NCBI GenBank assembly: GCA_027023915.1
Contig: JALVUB010000077.1
Coordinates: forward strand, 1-10,046
Direction: 5' to 3'
Source of the DNA: Sedimenticola sp.
GTDB taxonomy: Bacteria; Pseudomonadota; Gammaproteobacteria; Chromatiales; Chromatiaceae
DNA: 10,046 nt
Each line of letters opens with the position of its first letter. Position 1 is the stretch's first letter. Shown here piece after piece: positions 1 to 7,067 of this stretch. Position numbers and translations under genes: made by a program. The notes below the pieces were generated by a model. The model saw only the letters and a list, made by a program, of their open reading frames with translations. It had not been told where the DNA came from and did not search any database.

Positions 1-54
1 ACCAAGGAAGAGCTGATGGAAAAATACGAGCGGGTTACCGCCGAGAAGGGTTGA
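1..54 (+). CDS. C-terminal end of an unidentified protein (partial)
   Basis: Frame 1 is open from the first base to a TGA at 52-54 and encodes a charged, probably helical tail ending in TAEKG. It is followed 24 bases later by a strong intrinsic terminator, which supports its being the true 3' end of a transcribed gene. Seventeen residues are too few to assign a family. In many gammaproteobacteria guanylate kinase (gmk) lies just upstream of rpoZ, but this tail does not resemble the Gmk C-terminus I know, so I do not call it that. Confidence 0.6.
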   Translation, partial: TKEELMEKYERVTAEKG

Positions 55-78
55 CACAGCCTTACAAATAAACTCACG

Positions 79-104
79 AAAAAGCTCCCTCGTGGAGCTT
101 TTTT
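79..104 (+). terminator. Rho-independent terminator of the upstream gene
   Basis: GCTCC (84-88) pairs with GGAGC (94-98) around a five-base loop. The flanking A-tract at 79-83 pairs with T99-103, and the 3' arm runs into an uninterrupted T-run. It lies 24 bases after the stop codon of the upstream gene. The A-tract/hairpin/T-tract symmetry means it could also act on the opposite strand. Confidence 0.88.
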
Positions 105-121
105 GATTTTCAGGGGATCTC

Positions 122-341
122 GAAAAATTGTCATCCCGGCAATTTTTCTCCACGCAAACCGAAAACGCGGTTTCCGGTTTCCTTCATTTCTGCGTGATTG
201 AAAATGGCGGGACTTCCCCGTCCCGCGCGGGCACCCCGAATTTTTCTAGGGAAGCTGAAAAATTCAGGCCTTAGCCGCAAACCGCGTTTGCGGCGCGGCA
301 AGCGCTGACAAAGCCATGGAAGGCTTTTGTCAGCGCTTGCC
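122..341. repeat. Array of consecutive inverted repeats in non-coding DNA
   Basis: Hairpins seen directly: a 9-bp stem 122-130/140-148; a 6-bp stem 156-161 with CGGTTT at 168-173 or 175-180; a 7-bp stem 207-213/220-226; a 9-bp stem 238-246/257-265 that competes with a 5-bp stem 255-259/263-267; a 9-bp stem 274-282/286-294; and a stem of about 19 bp at 297-341. There is also long-range complementarity: AAACGCGGTTT (163-173) is the reverse complement of AAACCGCGTTT (279-289). None is followed by a T-run, so these do not look like terminators. The density suggests a REP/MITE-like palindromic element or a structured RNA. I see no transposase and cannot tell which. A minus-strand open frame (131-442) crosses it but looks non-coding. 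Confidence 0.72.
297..341. repeat. Long near-perfect hairpin, about 19 bp
   Basis: The arm at 297-315 is complementary to 322-341 over 19 pairs with a single bulged T in the right arm, leaving a six-base loop ATGGAA (316-321). It is the most stable-looking structure in the window. It abuts the 274-294 palindrome and has no T-run on either side, which argues against a terminator. Cruciform DNA, a mobile palindromic repeat end, or the core of a non-coding RNA are possible readings. Confidence 0.8.
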
Positions 342-359
342 CAGGTGCCCTTCAGCATG

Positions 360-390
360 TTGGACGTGGGATATGGGAAGGGCCTATACT
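360..390 (+). promoter_or_regulatory. Candidate sigma70-type promoter for the operon
   Basis: TATACT at 385-390 is a good -10 match. The best upstream partner is TTGGAC at 360-365, but the 19-base spacer is long. Transcription would begin near 397, giving a leader of about 90 bases that contains the 411-454 hairpin. This is the best candidate I see between the hairpin array and the first operon gene; it is unproven. Confidence 0.35.
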
Positions 391-410
391 CCCACTGCTG
401 TTGCGAATGA

Positions 411-454
411 CCTGCCGGAAGAGCCTGGGGGCGGCTCCGCATGACTCCGGCGGG
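411..454 (+). promoter_or_regulatory. Two-tier stem-loop in the operon leader
   Basis: The outer stem pairs 411-419 with 446-454 (nine pairs including one T-G). The inner stem pairs GAGCC (421-425) with GGCTC (433-437). An eight-base internal loop lies on the 3' side only. The structure ends 20-odd bases before the Shine-Dalgarno sequence of the first operon gene. There is no T-run, so it is not a simple terminator. It could stabilise the mRNA or be a regulatory element. I do not recognise a known riboswitch in it. Confidence 0.5.
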
Positions 455-486
455 TTATTGATGGACACACGATAAAGGGGAAGGAC

Positions 487-2034
487 ATGAAGAATATCTC
501 TCTTGCATTCGCATTCCTGTTGTCAGCCGCCTGTTTCGTCAACGGCAGCGCCGAGCCGTCTCAGTCCACCAGCGATTACGATCTTGTGATCCTCAACGGC
601 CGGGTGATGGACCCCGAGACCAAGCTGGATGCCGTGCGCAATGTCGGCATCAAGGACGGCATCATCAAGGCCATCACCCAGGACGAGATCAAGGGCAGGG
701 AGGTGATCGACGCCAAGGGGCTGGTGGTGGCGCCCGGCTTCATCGACACCCATATTCACAACGTCACCAAGTTGGGCGCCAAGATGATGCTACTCGACGG
801 GGTGACCACGCCGCTCGCCACTGAGTTTGGCGTGTTGGATGTTGACAAGTTCTACGACCAGCGGAAAGGTTGGCGATCCAACTACGGCGCCACCGTGGGC
901 CTGAACTTCGCGCGCATGAAGGTGCTCGACCACTACACCGCCCAGGACGATGCCGACTGGCTCACGGCCACCAAGGAGGTCGCCAGGAAAGGGCCGTCCA
1001 ACTGGTCCACCAAGATCCCCAGCCCGGAGGAAGAAAAGCAGATCATGGCGCTGATGAAGAAGGGGCTGGACCGGGGCGCCATCGGCGTGGGTATCGCCGT
1101 GGGCTATGCGCCGCAAGGCACCACCGCCCGGGAGGTCTACGAGACCCAGAAACTGGCGGCCAGCTACGGGCGCGTCACCGCCGCCCACACCCGCTTCGGC
1201 TCCGGGCTGCCGCCGGACGAGTTCGTGCTCGGTGGCGACGAGATCATGGCCAACGCCATGTATCTGAACGCGCCGGCCATCTTCCAGCATTTCCACAACG
1301 CCGACTGGCGCCTGGCCGCCGAGATCATCAAAAAGGCCCAGGAGCGGGGCTACAACATCTGGGGTGAGATCTACCCCTATGCCGCCTATTCCACCCTGGC
1401 CGGGGCCGACTATCTCAACAAGGCGAACCTGGAACGCAACCATCAGGACATCGCCAAGACCTTCCTCGATCCGGCCACCGGCAAATACCTGACCGAGGAG
1501 GAGTTCTTCAAGATGCAAAAGGAAGATGCCGGGCACATGATCGTCGTCTTCTCGCGCAAGAAGGAAGACATTCCCAAGTGGCTCGCCATCGAGGGGGCCA
1601 CGGTGGCCTCCGACGCCGTGATGCTGCTCGACAAGGACGGCAACATCCTGCCCGAGGATGCCCCCTACGAAAAGATCGTGGGCCATCCGCGTTCCTGCGG
1701 CGCCCATGCCCGGGCCCTGCGCTATGCGCGGGAATACAAGATCCCTCTGATGACGGTGGTGGCCAACCTCAGCTACTGGTCGGCCAAGCATCTGGGCGAC
1801 ACCGGGTTGGAAGCGATGCGGAAGCGCGGCCGAATCCAGGAAGGCATGGTGGCCGACATCACCGTCTTCGATCCCAAGACCGTGGCCGACAAGTCGGACT
1901 ACGCGGCCGGCAAGAACTGCTGGCCATCGGCGGGCATTCCCTATGTGATCGTCAACGGCGTGGTGACCGTCAAGAATTCCAAGCTGGTGCCCGACGCCCA
2001 CGCCGGCCAGCCGATCCGCTTCCCCGTGCGCTGA
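487..2034 (+). CDS. Exported amidohydrolase, N-acyl-D-amino-acid deacylase-like (copy 1 of 3)
   Basis: A 515-residue metal-dependent hydrolase of the amidohydrolase superfamily, D-aminoacylase branch, which hydrolyses N-acyl or related amide bonds. The N-terminus is a Sec signal peptide, probably cut near GSA/EP (residue 22), so it should act in the periplasm. The beta-sandwich start YDLVILNGRVMDP (31-43) precedes GFIDTHIH with metal ligands H89 and H91. Further probable active-site residues are H234 (AAHTRFGSG), H268/H270 (FQHFH), D376 (ASDA) and the family's HPR motif at 400-402. The C-terminal GRIQEGMVADITVFDP (448-463) is typical. The position that carries the metal-binding Cys in classic D-aminoacylases (after DGVTT) appears to be E113. 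Unlike copies 2 and 3, Asn rather than Gly follows the HxH motif. AAGGGG at 475-480 sits six bases before the ATG. The superfamily is certain; the substrate is unknown. Confidence 0.9.
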   Translation: MKNISLAFAFLLSAACFVNGSAEPSQSTSDYDLVILNGRVMDPETKLDAVRNVGIKDGIIKAITQDEIKGREVIDAKGLVVAPGFIDTHIHNVTKLGAKMMLLDGVTTPLATEFGVLDVDKFYDQRKGWRSNYGATVGLNFARMKVLDHYTAQDDADWLTATKEVARKGPSNWSTKIPSPEEEKQIMALMKKGLDRGAIGVGIAVGYAPQGTTAREVYETQKLAASYGRVTAAHTRFGSGLPPDEFVLGGDEIMANAMYLNAPAIFQHFHNADWRLAAEIIKKAQERGYNIWGEIYPYAAYSTLAGADYLNKANLERNHQDIAKTFLDPATGKYLTEEEFFKMQKEDAGHMIVVFSRKKEDIPKWLAIEGATVASDAVMLLDKDGNILPEDAPYEKIVGHPRSCGAHARALRYAREYKIPLMTVVANLSYWSAKHLGDTGLEAMRKRGRIQEGMVADITVFDPKTVADKSDYAAGKNCWPSAGIPYVIVNGVVTVKNSKLVPDAHAGQPIRFPVR

Positions 2035-2138
2035 ACGCCCTTGCCCAATCTGCGTGCTTGATGCGTCAGCCGTGGGTTGGGCGGGGCAAAACGCGTCAAA
2101 AAGGATTGGTTTTCATGTCCCGTAGGACTTTGTGACAC

Positions 2139-2142
2139 GGAG
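2139..2142 (+). promoter_or_regulatory. Ribosome-binding site deciding the start of copy 2
   Basis: GGAG at 2139-2142 is six bases before ATG 2149. This supports that start over the in-frame ATG at 2077, which would add 24 residues ahead of an obvious signal peptide and lacks a comparable site. Confidence 0.75.
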
Positions 2143-2148
2143 TTGAAA

Positions 2149-3687
2149 ATGAAAAAACTGATTTTCGCAATCGCCCTGGCTGTTTTTGCCGCTGTGGGCG
2201 GCAATGGCGCCCTGGCGGCGGACGGCCAATACGATCTGGTGATTCTCCACGGCCGGGTGATCGATCCCGAAACCCATTTCTTCGGCTATCGCAACCTGGG
2301 GATCAAGAACGGCATCATTGAGACCATCACCGAGGACGAGATCGCCGGCAAGGAGGTGATCGACGCCAAGGGGCTGGTGGTGGCGCCGGGCTTCATCGAC
2401 ACCCACATCCACGGCATCACCAAACTCGGCCGCAAGCTGTCGCTGCTGGACGGCGTGACCACCGCCCTGGCCACCGAATTCGGCGTGCTCGACGTGGACA
2501 AGTTCTACGACGAGCGTAAGAAATGGCGCGGCAACTACGGCGCCACCGTGGGATTGGATCTGGCCCGCATGAAAGTGCTGGATCACTACACCGCGCAGGA
2601 CGACATCGAGTGGCTGACGGCCACCAAAAAGGTCGCCGAGAAGGGCGCTTCCAACTGGTCCACCAAGATCCCGACGCCGGAAGAAGAAAAGCAGATTCTG
2701 GCCCTCGTGAAAAAGGGGCTGGACCGGGGCGCCATCGGCGTGGGGATCGCCGTGGGTTACGCCCCCGCCGGCATCACCGCCCGCGAGGTGTACGAGGTGC
2801 AGAAACTGGCGGCCGAATATGGTCGCATCACCGCCTCCCACACCCGTTTCGGCTCCGGCCGTCCGCCGCAGGAGTTCGTGCTGGGCGGCGACGAGATCAT
2901 CGCCAACGCCATCTATCTGGGCGGGCCCGCGCTCTTCCAGCACTTTCACAACGCCGACTGGCAGTTGGGCGCCGAGATCCTGGAGAAGGTCCAGGCGCAG
3001 GGCTATCCCATCTGGGGCGAGATCTATCCCTATGCCGCCTACTCCACCCAGATCGGCTCCAGTTTCGTCAGTGTCGAGAACTTCAAGGCCAACGGTCTCG
3101 ACATCAGCAAGACCGTGCTCGATCCTTCCACGGGCAAGTTCCTGACCGAGGAAGAATTCTCCAAGTTGCGCAAGGAGCACCCCAACCATCTCATCATCGT
3201 CTTCTCCAGAAAGAAGGAAGACATCCCCAAGTGGGTGGCCCTGAAAGGGGTGTTCATCGGCTCGGACGCCATGCCGGCGCTGGACGTGGATGGCAATGTG
3301 CTCCCCGAGGACGCCCCCTACGAAAAGATCGTCACCCACCCGCGGGCCGCCGGCACCCACGCCCGGGTGTTGCGCGTGGCGCGCGAGAACCATATTCCCC
3401 TGATGCGGGTGGTGGCCAACATGAGTTACTGGCCGGCCAAGCGTTTGGGCGACACCGGGCTCGAAGCGATGCAGAAGCGCGGCCGGATTCAGGAGGGCAT
3501 GGTGGCCGACATCACCATCTTCGATCCCAAGACGGTGAAGGACAACGCCGACTACGGCGCCGGTAAGAACGGCCTGCCGCCGACCGGCATTCCCTATGTG
3601 ATCGTCAACGGGGTGGTGACGGTGAAGGATTCCAAGCTGGTGCCCGACGCCTGGGCCGGGCAGCCGATCCGCTATCCGGTACGCTGA
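2149..3687 (+). CDS. Exported amidohydrolase, N-acyl-D-amino-acid deacylase-like (copy 2 of 3)
   Basis: A 512-residue paralogue of the gene before it. The start at 2149 is chosen because it gives a clean signal peptide (MKK, hydrophobic core, cleavage near ALA/AD at residue 23) and a well-placed GGAG. Likely metal and catalytic residues: H86 and H88 (GFIDTHIH), E110 at the place of the classic Cys, H231 (SHTRFGSG), H265/H267 (FQHFH), D373 (GSDA) and HPR at 397-399. My hand count over a 100-residue core starting at YDLVIL gives 78 identities with copy 1 and 80 with copy 3. It is the most divergent copy just after the first strand (ETHFFGYRN, where the others have ETKLDAVRN). It follows copy 1 by 114 bases, without a clear promoter or terminator in the gap, and precedes copy 3 by 15 bases. 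Predicted role: periplasmic amide-bond hydrolysis. The substrate is unknown. Confidence 0.9.
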   Translation: MKKLIFAIALAVFAAVGGNGALAADGQYDLVILHGRVIDPETHFFGYRNLGIKNGIIETITEDEIAGKEVIDAKGLVVAPGFIDTHIHGITKLGRKLSLLDGVTTALATEFGVLDVDKFYDERKKWRGNYGATVGLDLARMKVLDHYTAQDDIEWLTATKKVAEKGASNWSTKIPTPEEEKQILALVKKGLDRGAIGVGIAVGYAPAGITAREVYEVQKLAAEYGRITASHTRFGSGRPPQEFVLGGDEIIANAIYLGGPALFQHFHNADWQLGAEILEKVQAQGYPIWGEIYPYAAYSTQIGSSFVSVENFKANGLDISKTVLDPSTGKFLTEEEFSKLRKEHPNHLIIVFSRKKEDIPKWVALKGVFIGSDAMPALDVDGNVLPEDAPYEKIVTHPRAAGTHARVLRVARENHIPLMRVVANMSYWPAKRLGDTGLEAMQKRGRIQEGMVADITIFDPKTVKDNADYGAGKNGLPPTGIPYVIVNGVVTVKDSKLVPDAWAGQPIRYPVR

Positions 3688-3693
3688 AAAAAC

Positions 3694-3699
3694 AAAGGA
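3694..3699 (+). promoter_or_regulatory. Ribosome-binding site of copy 3, ambiguous start
   Basis: AAAGGA lies three bases before ATG 3703 and nine before ATG 3709. The second ATG has the more usual spacing and would give a protein beginning MKKIVV, like copy 2. The difference is only two residues of the signal peptide. Confidence 0.55.
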
Positions 3700-3702
3700 A
3701 AT

Positions 3703-5259
3703 ATGAAGATGAAAAAAATCGTTGTTTCGCTCGTCGTCTTTTTCATCGCCGTTTTCGTTGGCGGTGGTAGCGCTTTTGCCACCCAAGCGGATTCCGGTAC
3801 CGAATACGATGTGGTGATCCTCGGCGGCCGGGTCATGGATCCTGAAACCAAGCTCGATGCCGTGCGCAACGTCGGCATCAAGGACGGCATCATCAAGACC
3901 ATCACCAAGGACGAGATCAAGGGCAAGGAGGTGATCGACGCCAAGGGGTTGGTGGTGGCGCCCGGCTTTATCGACACTCACATACATGGCATCTCCAAAC
4001 TGGGCAGAAAGCTGCTGTTGCTGGACGGGGTCACCACCGGGCTGAGCATGGAGTATGGCGTGCTCGACGTGGACAAGTTCTACAATGAGCGCAAGAAATG
4101 GCGTGGAAACTACGGCGCCACCGTCTCCCTCAACCACGCCCGTATGAAGGTGCTCGACCATGTTGACGCCCAGGACGACATCGGCTGGATCAGGGGGATG
4201 AAGGAGGCGGAAAAGAACGGCTCCAAATGGTCCACCAAGATTCCCACGCCCGAGGAAGAGAAGCAGATCATGGCGATCCTGAAAAAGGGCCTGGATCGTG
4301 GCGCCATCGGCGTGGGCATGGCGCTGGGCTACGAGCCGGCCGGCACCCCGGCGATGGAGGTGTACAAGGCGCAGGCGCTGGCTGCCTCCTACGGCAGGGT
4401 GACGGCGGCCCATACCCGCTTCGGCTCGGGGTTGCCGCCCGATGAGTTTGTGCTCGGTGGCGACGAGCTGATGCTCAATGCTGTCGCGCTCAAGGCACCC
4501 GCCATCTTCCAGCACTTCCACCACGAGGGGTGGGAGTTGGGCGCCAAGCTCATCAAGAGCCTGCAGGAGCAGGGCTACAACATCTGGGGCGAGGTCTATC
4601 CCTATGCGGCCTATTCCACCCTGGCCAACGCCACCTTCCTCGATCCCAAGAACTTCAAGCGCAACGGCATGGAAATCAAAAAAACCGTGCTCGATCCTTC
4701 CACCGGCAAGTACCTGTCCGAGGAGGAGCTGGTGAAGATGCGCAAGGAAGACCCGGGTCACCTGCTGGTGGTCTTCGCTCACGACAAGAAGGACATTCCC
4801 AAGTGGCTCTCCATCGAGGGCGCCACCATCGGTTCCGATGCCATGGTGGCCTTCGATTCCAAGGGTAATCTGCTGCCGGAAGACGCACCTTACGAAAAGG
4901 TGGCCATGCACCCGCGCGGCGCCGGCGCCCACTCCCGCGCTCTGCGCTACGCCCGGGAATACCATATTCCGCTCATGACCGTGGTGGCCAACCTGAGCTA
5001 CTGGTCGGCCAAGCACCTGGGCGACACCGGCCTGGAGGCGATGAAGAAGCGCGGCCGTATTCAGGAGGGGATGGTGGCCGACATCACCATCTTCGATCCC
5101 AAGACGGTGAAGGACAACGCCGATTACGCGCAAGGCAAGAACGCCCTGCCGCCTACCGGTATTCCTTATGTGCTGGTGAACGGTGTCATCACCGTCAAGA
5201 ACTCCAAGCTGGTGCCCGACGCCTGGGCCGGTCAGCCGATCCGGTTCCCGCCGCGTTGA
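3703..5259 (+). CDS. Exported amidohydrolase, N-acyl-D-amino-acid deacylase-like (copy 3 of 3)
   Basis: A 518-residue third tandem paralogue (516 if ATG 3709 is used). A signal peptide ends near SAFA/TQ (residue 26). The active-site set is kept: H93 and H95 (GFIDTHIH), E117 in EYGV, H237 (AAHTRFGSG), H271/H273 (FQHFHH), D379 (GSDA) and HPR at 403-405. By hand count over the same 100-residue core it matches copy 1 at 82 positions and copy 2 at 80. It resembles copy 1 in the N-terminal and central parts but copy 2 near the C-terminus (TVKDNADY, LPPTGIPYV, DAWAGQPIR), which points to recombination among the copies. Local changes near the active site (HVDAQ for HYTAQ, FAHDKKD for FSRKKED) suggest altered specificity. 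It starts 15 bases after copy 2 and is probably co-transcribed with it. Periplasmic; substrate unknown. Confidence 0.9.
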   Translation: MKMKKIVVSLVVFFIAVFVGGGSAFATQADSGTEYDVVILGGRVMDPETKLDAVRNVGIKDGIIKTITKDEIKGKEVIDAKGLVVAPGFIDTHIHGISKLGRKLLLLDGVTTGLSMEYGVLDVDKFYNERKKWRGNYGATVSLNHARMKVLDHVDAQDDIGWIRGMKEAEKNGSKWSTKIPTPEEEKQIMAILKKGLDRGAIGVGMALGYEPAGTPAMEVYKAQALAASYGRVTAAHTRFGSGLPPDEFVLGGDELMLNAVALKAPAIFQHFHHEGWELGAKLIKSLQEQGYNIWGEVYPYAAYSTLANATFLDPKNFKRNGMEIKKTVLDPSTGKYLSEEELVKMRKEDPGHLLVVFAHDKKDIPKWLSIEGATIGSDAMVAFDSKGNLLPEDAPYEKVAMHPRGAGAHSRALRYAREYHIPLMTVVANLSYWSAKHLGDTGLEAMKKRGRIQEGMVADITIFDPKTVKDNADYAQGKNALPPTGIPYVLVNGVITVKNSKLVPDAWAGQPIRFPPR

Positions 5260-5315
5260 TGTGATGGGCGAAGAGGCCTTTTATGGTTTGAATTGAATAA
5301 CAGGGAGAGAAGACG

Positions 5316-7025
5316 ATGCGTCACTCGTCACTTGTCCGTTTGGGTGGATTCCTGGGCGGCGCGCTTTTTTTGGCGGGCCAGGCTTTGGCCACCGAACCGC
5401 CTCGTCTGGTGTTGCAGATCACAGTGGATCAGTTGCGCGGTGATCTGGTGAGCCGTTATGGCGCCGGCATGGGCAAGGGGGGCTTCCACTACCTTCTGGA
5501 ACACGGCGTGGTGTTCACCGACGCCCACCACCGCCATGCCAACACCGAGACGGTGGTGGGTCACACCACCCTGGCCACGGGAACCGATCCGGCGGTTCAC
5601 GGCATGATTTCCAATGTCTGGATCGACCGCAAGAGCGGCGCCACTGTCTATAACGTGCAGGATGCCGACTATCCGCTCATCGGCGACAAAGGCGGCGACA
5701 AAGACAAGAAGGGCGAAATCGACCCCACCCAGCGCGCCGCCACCACCAAAGGGCGCTCACCACGCGCCATTCTCACCACCACCATTGGCGATGAGATCCG
5801 GCTTCACTACGGCCCCAAGGCCAAGGTGTTCAGCGTTTCGGTGAAAGACCGGGCCGCCATCGCCATGGGCGGCCATACCGGCCAGGCCTACTGGTTCTCC
5901 AAGGGCCAGGGGCGTTTCGTCACCAGCACCTACTACCGCAAGGACTATCCCCAGTGGGTGAAGGACTGGAACGCCAGCGGCAAGGTGGGCCGCTATGCCG
6001 GGGGTGAATGGAAGTTGATGTTGGCGCCCAGGTTCTATCTTTTCGCCAACCGCGACGACCAGCCCTGGGAGATGAATCTGCCCGGCTGGGGACGCACCTT
6101 TCCCCATCACTATGGCCCCGCCAACGGCAAGTTTTACGGTGGCCTTCTGACCATGAGCCCGGCGGGTGACGAGCTGACGGCGGATTTCGCTGAGACGTTG
6201 ATCGAAAACGAAGGGTTGGGTCAGGACGATATTCCCGATTATCTTTCCATCAGCTTCTCCTCCACCGACTATGTGGAGCATGTCTTCGGCCCGTCGAGCC
6301 TGGAGGCGGAGGACAATCTCAAGCGCCTCGACCGCACCCTGGCGAGCCTGCTGCAATACATCGACCAGAAGGTGGGCCTGAAGCGGACCCTGATTGTGCT
6401 TGCCGCCGACCATGGTTCCACCGAGGCGGTCGGCTACATGAAGAGCCTGGGCATCGACGCCGGCGAGTTCGATTTCAAGAAGGTCTCCGCCCAGCCCTCG
6501 CTGGCGAAGTTACGCAAGCGCTTTCATCTCAAACAAGGCGAACTGATCCAGGGCTTCATCAAGCCCTATGTCTATCTCAACCGTCAGGCCATCGCCAAGG
6601 CCGGCCTGAAGCTGGGAGAGGTGGAACAGGCGGTGGCCGAGGCGCTCCAGAAGGCCCCCGGCGTGGCCTACGCGGTGACCGCCGACGCCCTCAACCGGGG
6701 CGCGCTGCCGGACAACCCGGTGATGCGGGCGGTGATTGCCAACTACAACCCACAGCGCTCCGGCGACATCTACCTGGTGTTCCAGCCCCACTGGTACGTG
6801 GCCGATTTCGACGGCATGCACGTCACCTCGGTGCATGGCTCGCCCTGGTCCTACGACACCTATGTGCCGTTGATATTCGCCGGTTACGGCCTCAAACCGG
6901 CCCGCGTCTATCGGCGTGTGGAGACGGTGGACGTTGCGCCCACCATTGCCGAGCTGGTGGACAGCAAACCGCCGAGCGGCGCCGTGGGCGTGCCCCTTTT
7001 GGAAGTGTTCCAGCAACTGAAGTGA
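5316..7025 (+). CDS. Exported alkaline phosphatase, PafA-like
   Basis: A 569-residue alkaline-phosphatase-superfamily enzyme with a signal peptide ending near ALA/TE (residue 25), hence periplasmic. Recognisable positions are the first metal Asp D38 (ITVDQLRGD), the likely nucleophile T79 in ETVVGHTTLATG, N100 in SNVWID, the KDR motif with K177 and R179 in VSVKDRAAI, D318 and H322 (STDYVEH), D365 and H366 (AADHGS) and H507 (VHGSPW). Thr nucleophile plus N and KxR are the hallmarks of the PafA type of phosphomonoesterase, and the length is typical. These enzymes release phosphate from many small phosphate esters. A phosphodiesterase/nucleotide pyrophosphatase role is the alternative, but the KDR motif argues for monoesterase. 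It begins 56 bases after copy 3, with GGGAG at 5303-5307 well spaced before ATG 5316. No Pho-box-like site is evident in the gap, so it is probably expressed with the amidohydrolases rather than by phosphate starvation alone. Confidence 0.88.
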   Translation: MRHSSLVRLGGFLGGALFLAGQALATEPPRLVLQITVDQLRGDLVSRYGAGMGKGGFHYLLEHGVVFTDAHHRHANTETVVGHTTLATGTDPAVHGMISNVWIDRKSGATVYNVQDADYPLIGDKGGDKDKKGEIDPTQRAATTKGRSPRAILTTTIGDEIRLHYGPKAKVFSVSVKDRAAIAMGGHTGQAYWFSKGQGRFVTSTYYRKDYPQWVKDWNASGKVGRYAGGEWKLMLAPRFYLFANRDDQPWEMNLPGWGRTFPHHYGPANGKFYGGLLTMSPAGDELTADFAETLIENEGLGQDDIPDYLSISFSSTDYVEHVFGPSSLEAEDNLKRLDRTLASLLQYIDQKVGLKRTLIVLAADHGSTEAVGYMKSLGIDAGEFDFKKVSAQPSLAKLRKRFHLKQGELIQGFIKPYVYLNRQAIAKAGLKLGEVEQAVAEALQKAPGVAYAVTADALNRGALPDNPVMRAVIANYNPQRSGDIYLVFQPHWYVADFDGMHVTSVHGSPWSYDTYVPLIFAGYGLKPARVYRRVETVDVAPTIAELVDSKPPSGAVGVPLLEVFQQLK

Positions 7026-7055
7026 TGAAGGTCTGTTGAGAATTACCGGGTGAAC

Positions 7056-7062
7056 AGGGAGA
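7056..7062 (+). promoter_or_regulatory. Ribosome-binding site deciding the start at 7068
   Basis: AGGGAGA ends five bases before ATG 7068, and a second AAGGAG (7062-7067) touches that ATG. The alternative GTG at 7050 lies upstream of this site and would put it inside the gene, so 7068 is preferred. The ten bases AACAGGGAGA (7053-7062) recur before the phosphatase gene (5299-5308). Confidence 0.7.
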
Positions 7063-7067
7063 AGGAG

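Larger units (their letters stand above)
487..5259 (+). repeat. Tandem triplication of an amidohydrolase gene
   Basis: Three head-to-tail genes of almost equal length (515, 512 and 518 codons) share about four fifths of residues over their N-terminal cores. Signal peptides and spacers have diverged completely, so the duplications are old relative to the coding similarity. All three keep the predicted metal-binding residues, so none looks like a pseudogene. Confidence 0.9.

Noticed and set aside
297..341. Long hairpin as a terminator
   Set aside because: Neither side has a T-run in the required orientation, and a proper terminator already exists at 79-104.
122..341. CRISPR array or integron attC
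   Set aside because: There is no regularly spaced direct repeat with unique spacers, no cas or integrase gene, and no recognisable attC core sites.
131..442. 103-residue minus-strand frame over the hairpin array
   Set aside because: It is built on inverted repeats and has no recognisable domain or Shine-Dalgarno. It is better explained as a chance frame through structured non-coding DNA.
2077..2148. Upstream ATG start for copy 2
   Set aside because: It would put 24 hydrophilic residues, including two Cys, ahead of a complete signal peptide, and the well-placed GGAG favours 2149.
2113..5133. 1006-residue open frame on the minus strand
   Set aside because: It runs antisense across copies 2 and 3. 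Its translation shows the periodic His/Gly/Val-rich composition of a reversed GC-rich gene and repeats itself because the sense genes are paralogues. There is no start signal or recognisable domain.
7050..7067. GTG start for the dipeptidase-like gene
   Set aside because: The ribosome-binding sequence lies inside this extension, and the signal peptide begins properly at ATG 7068.
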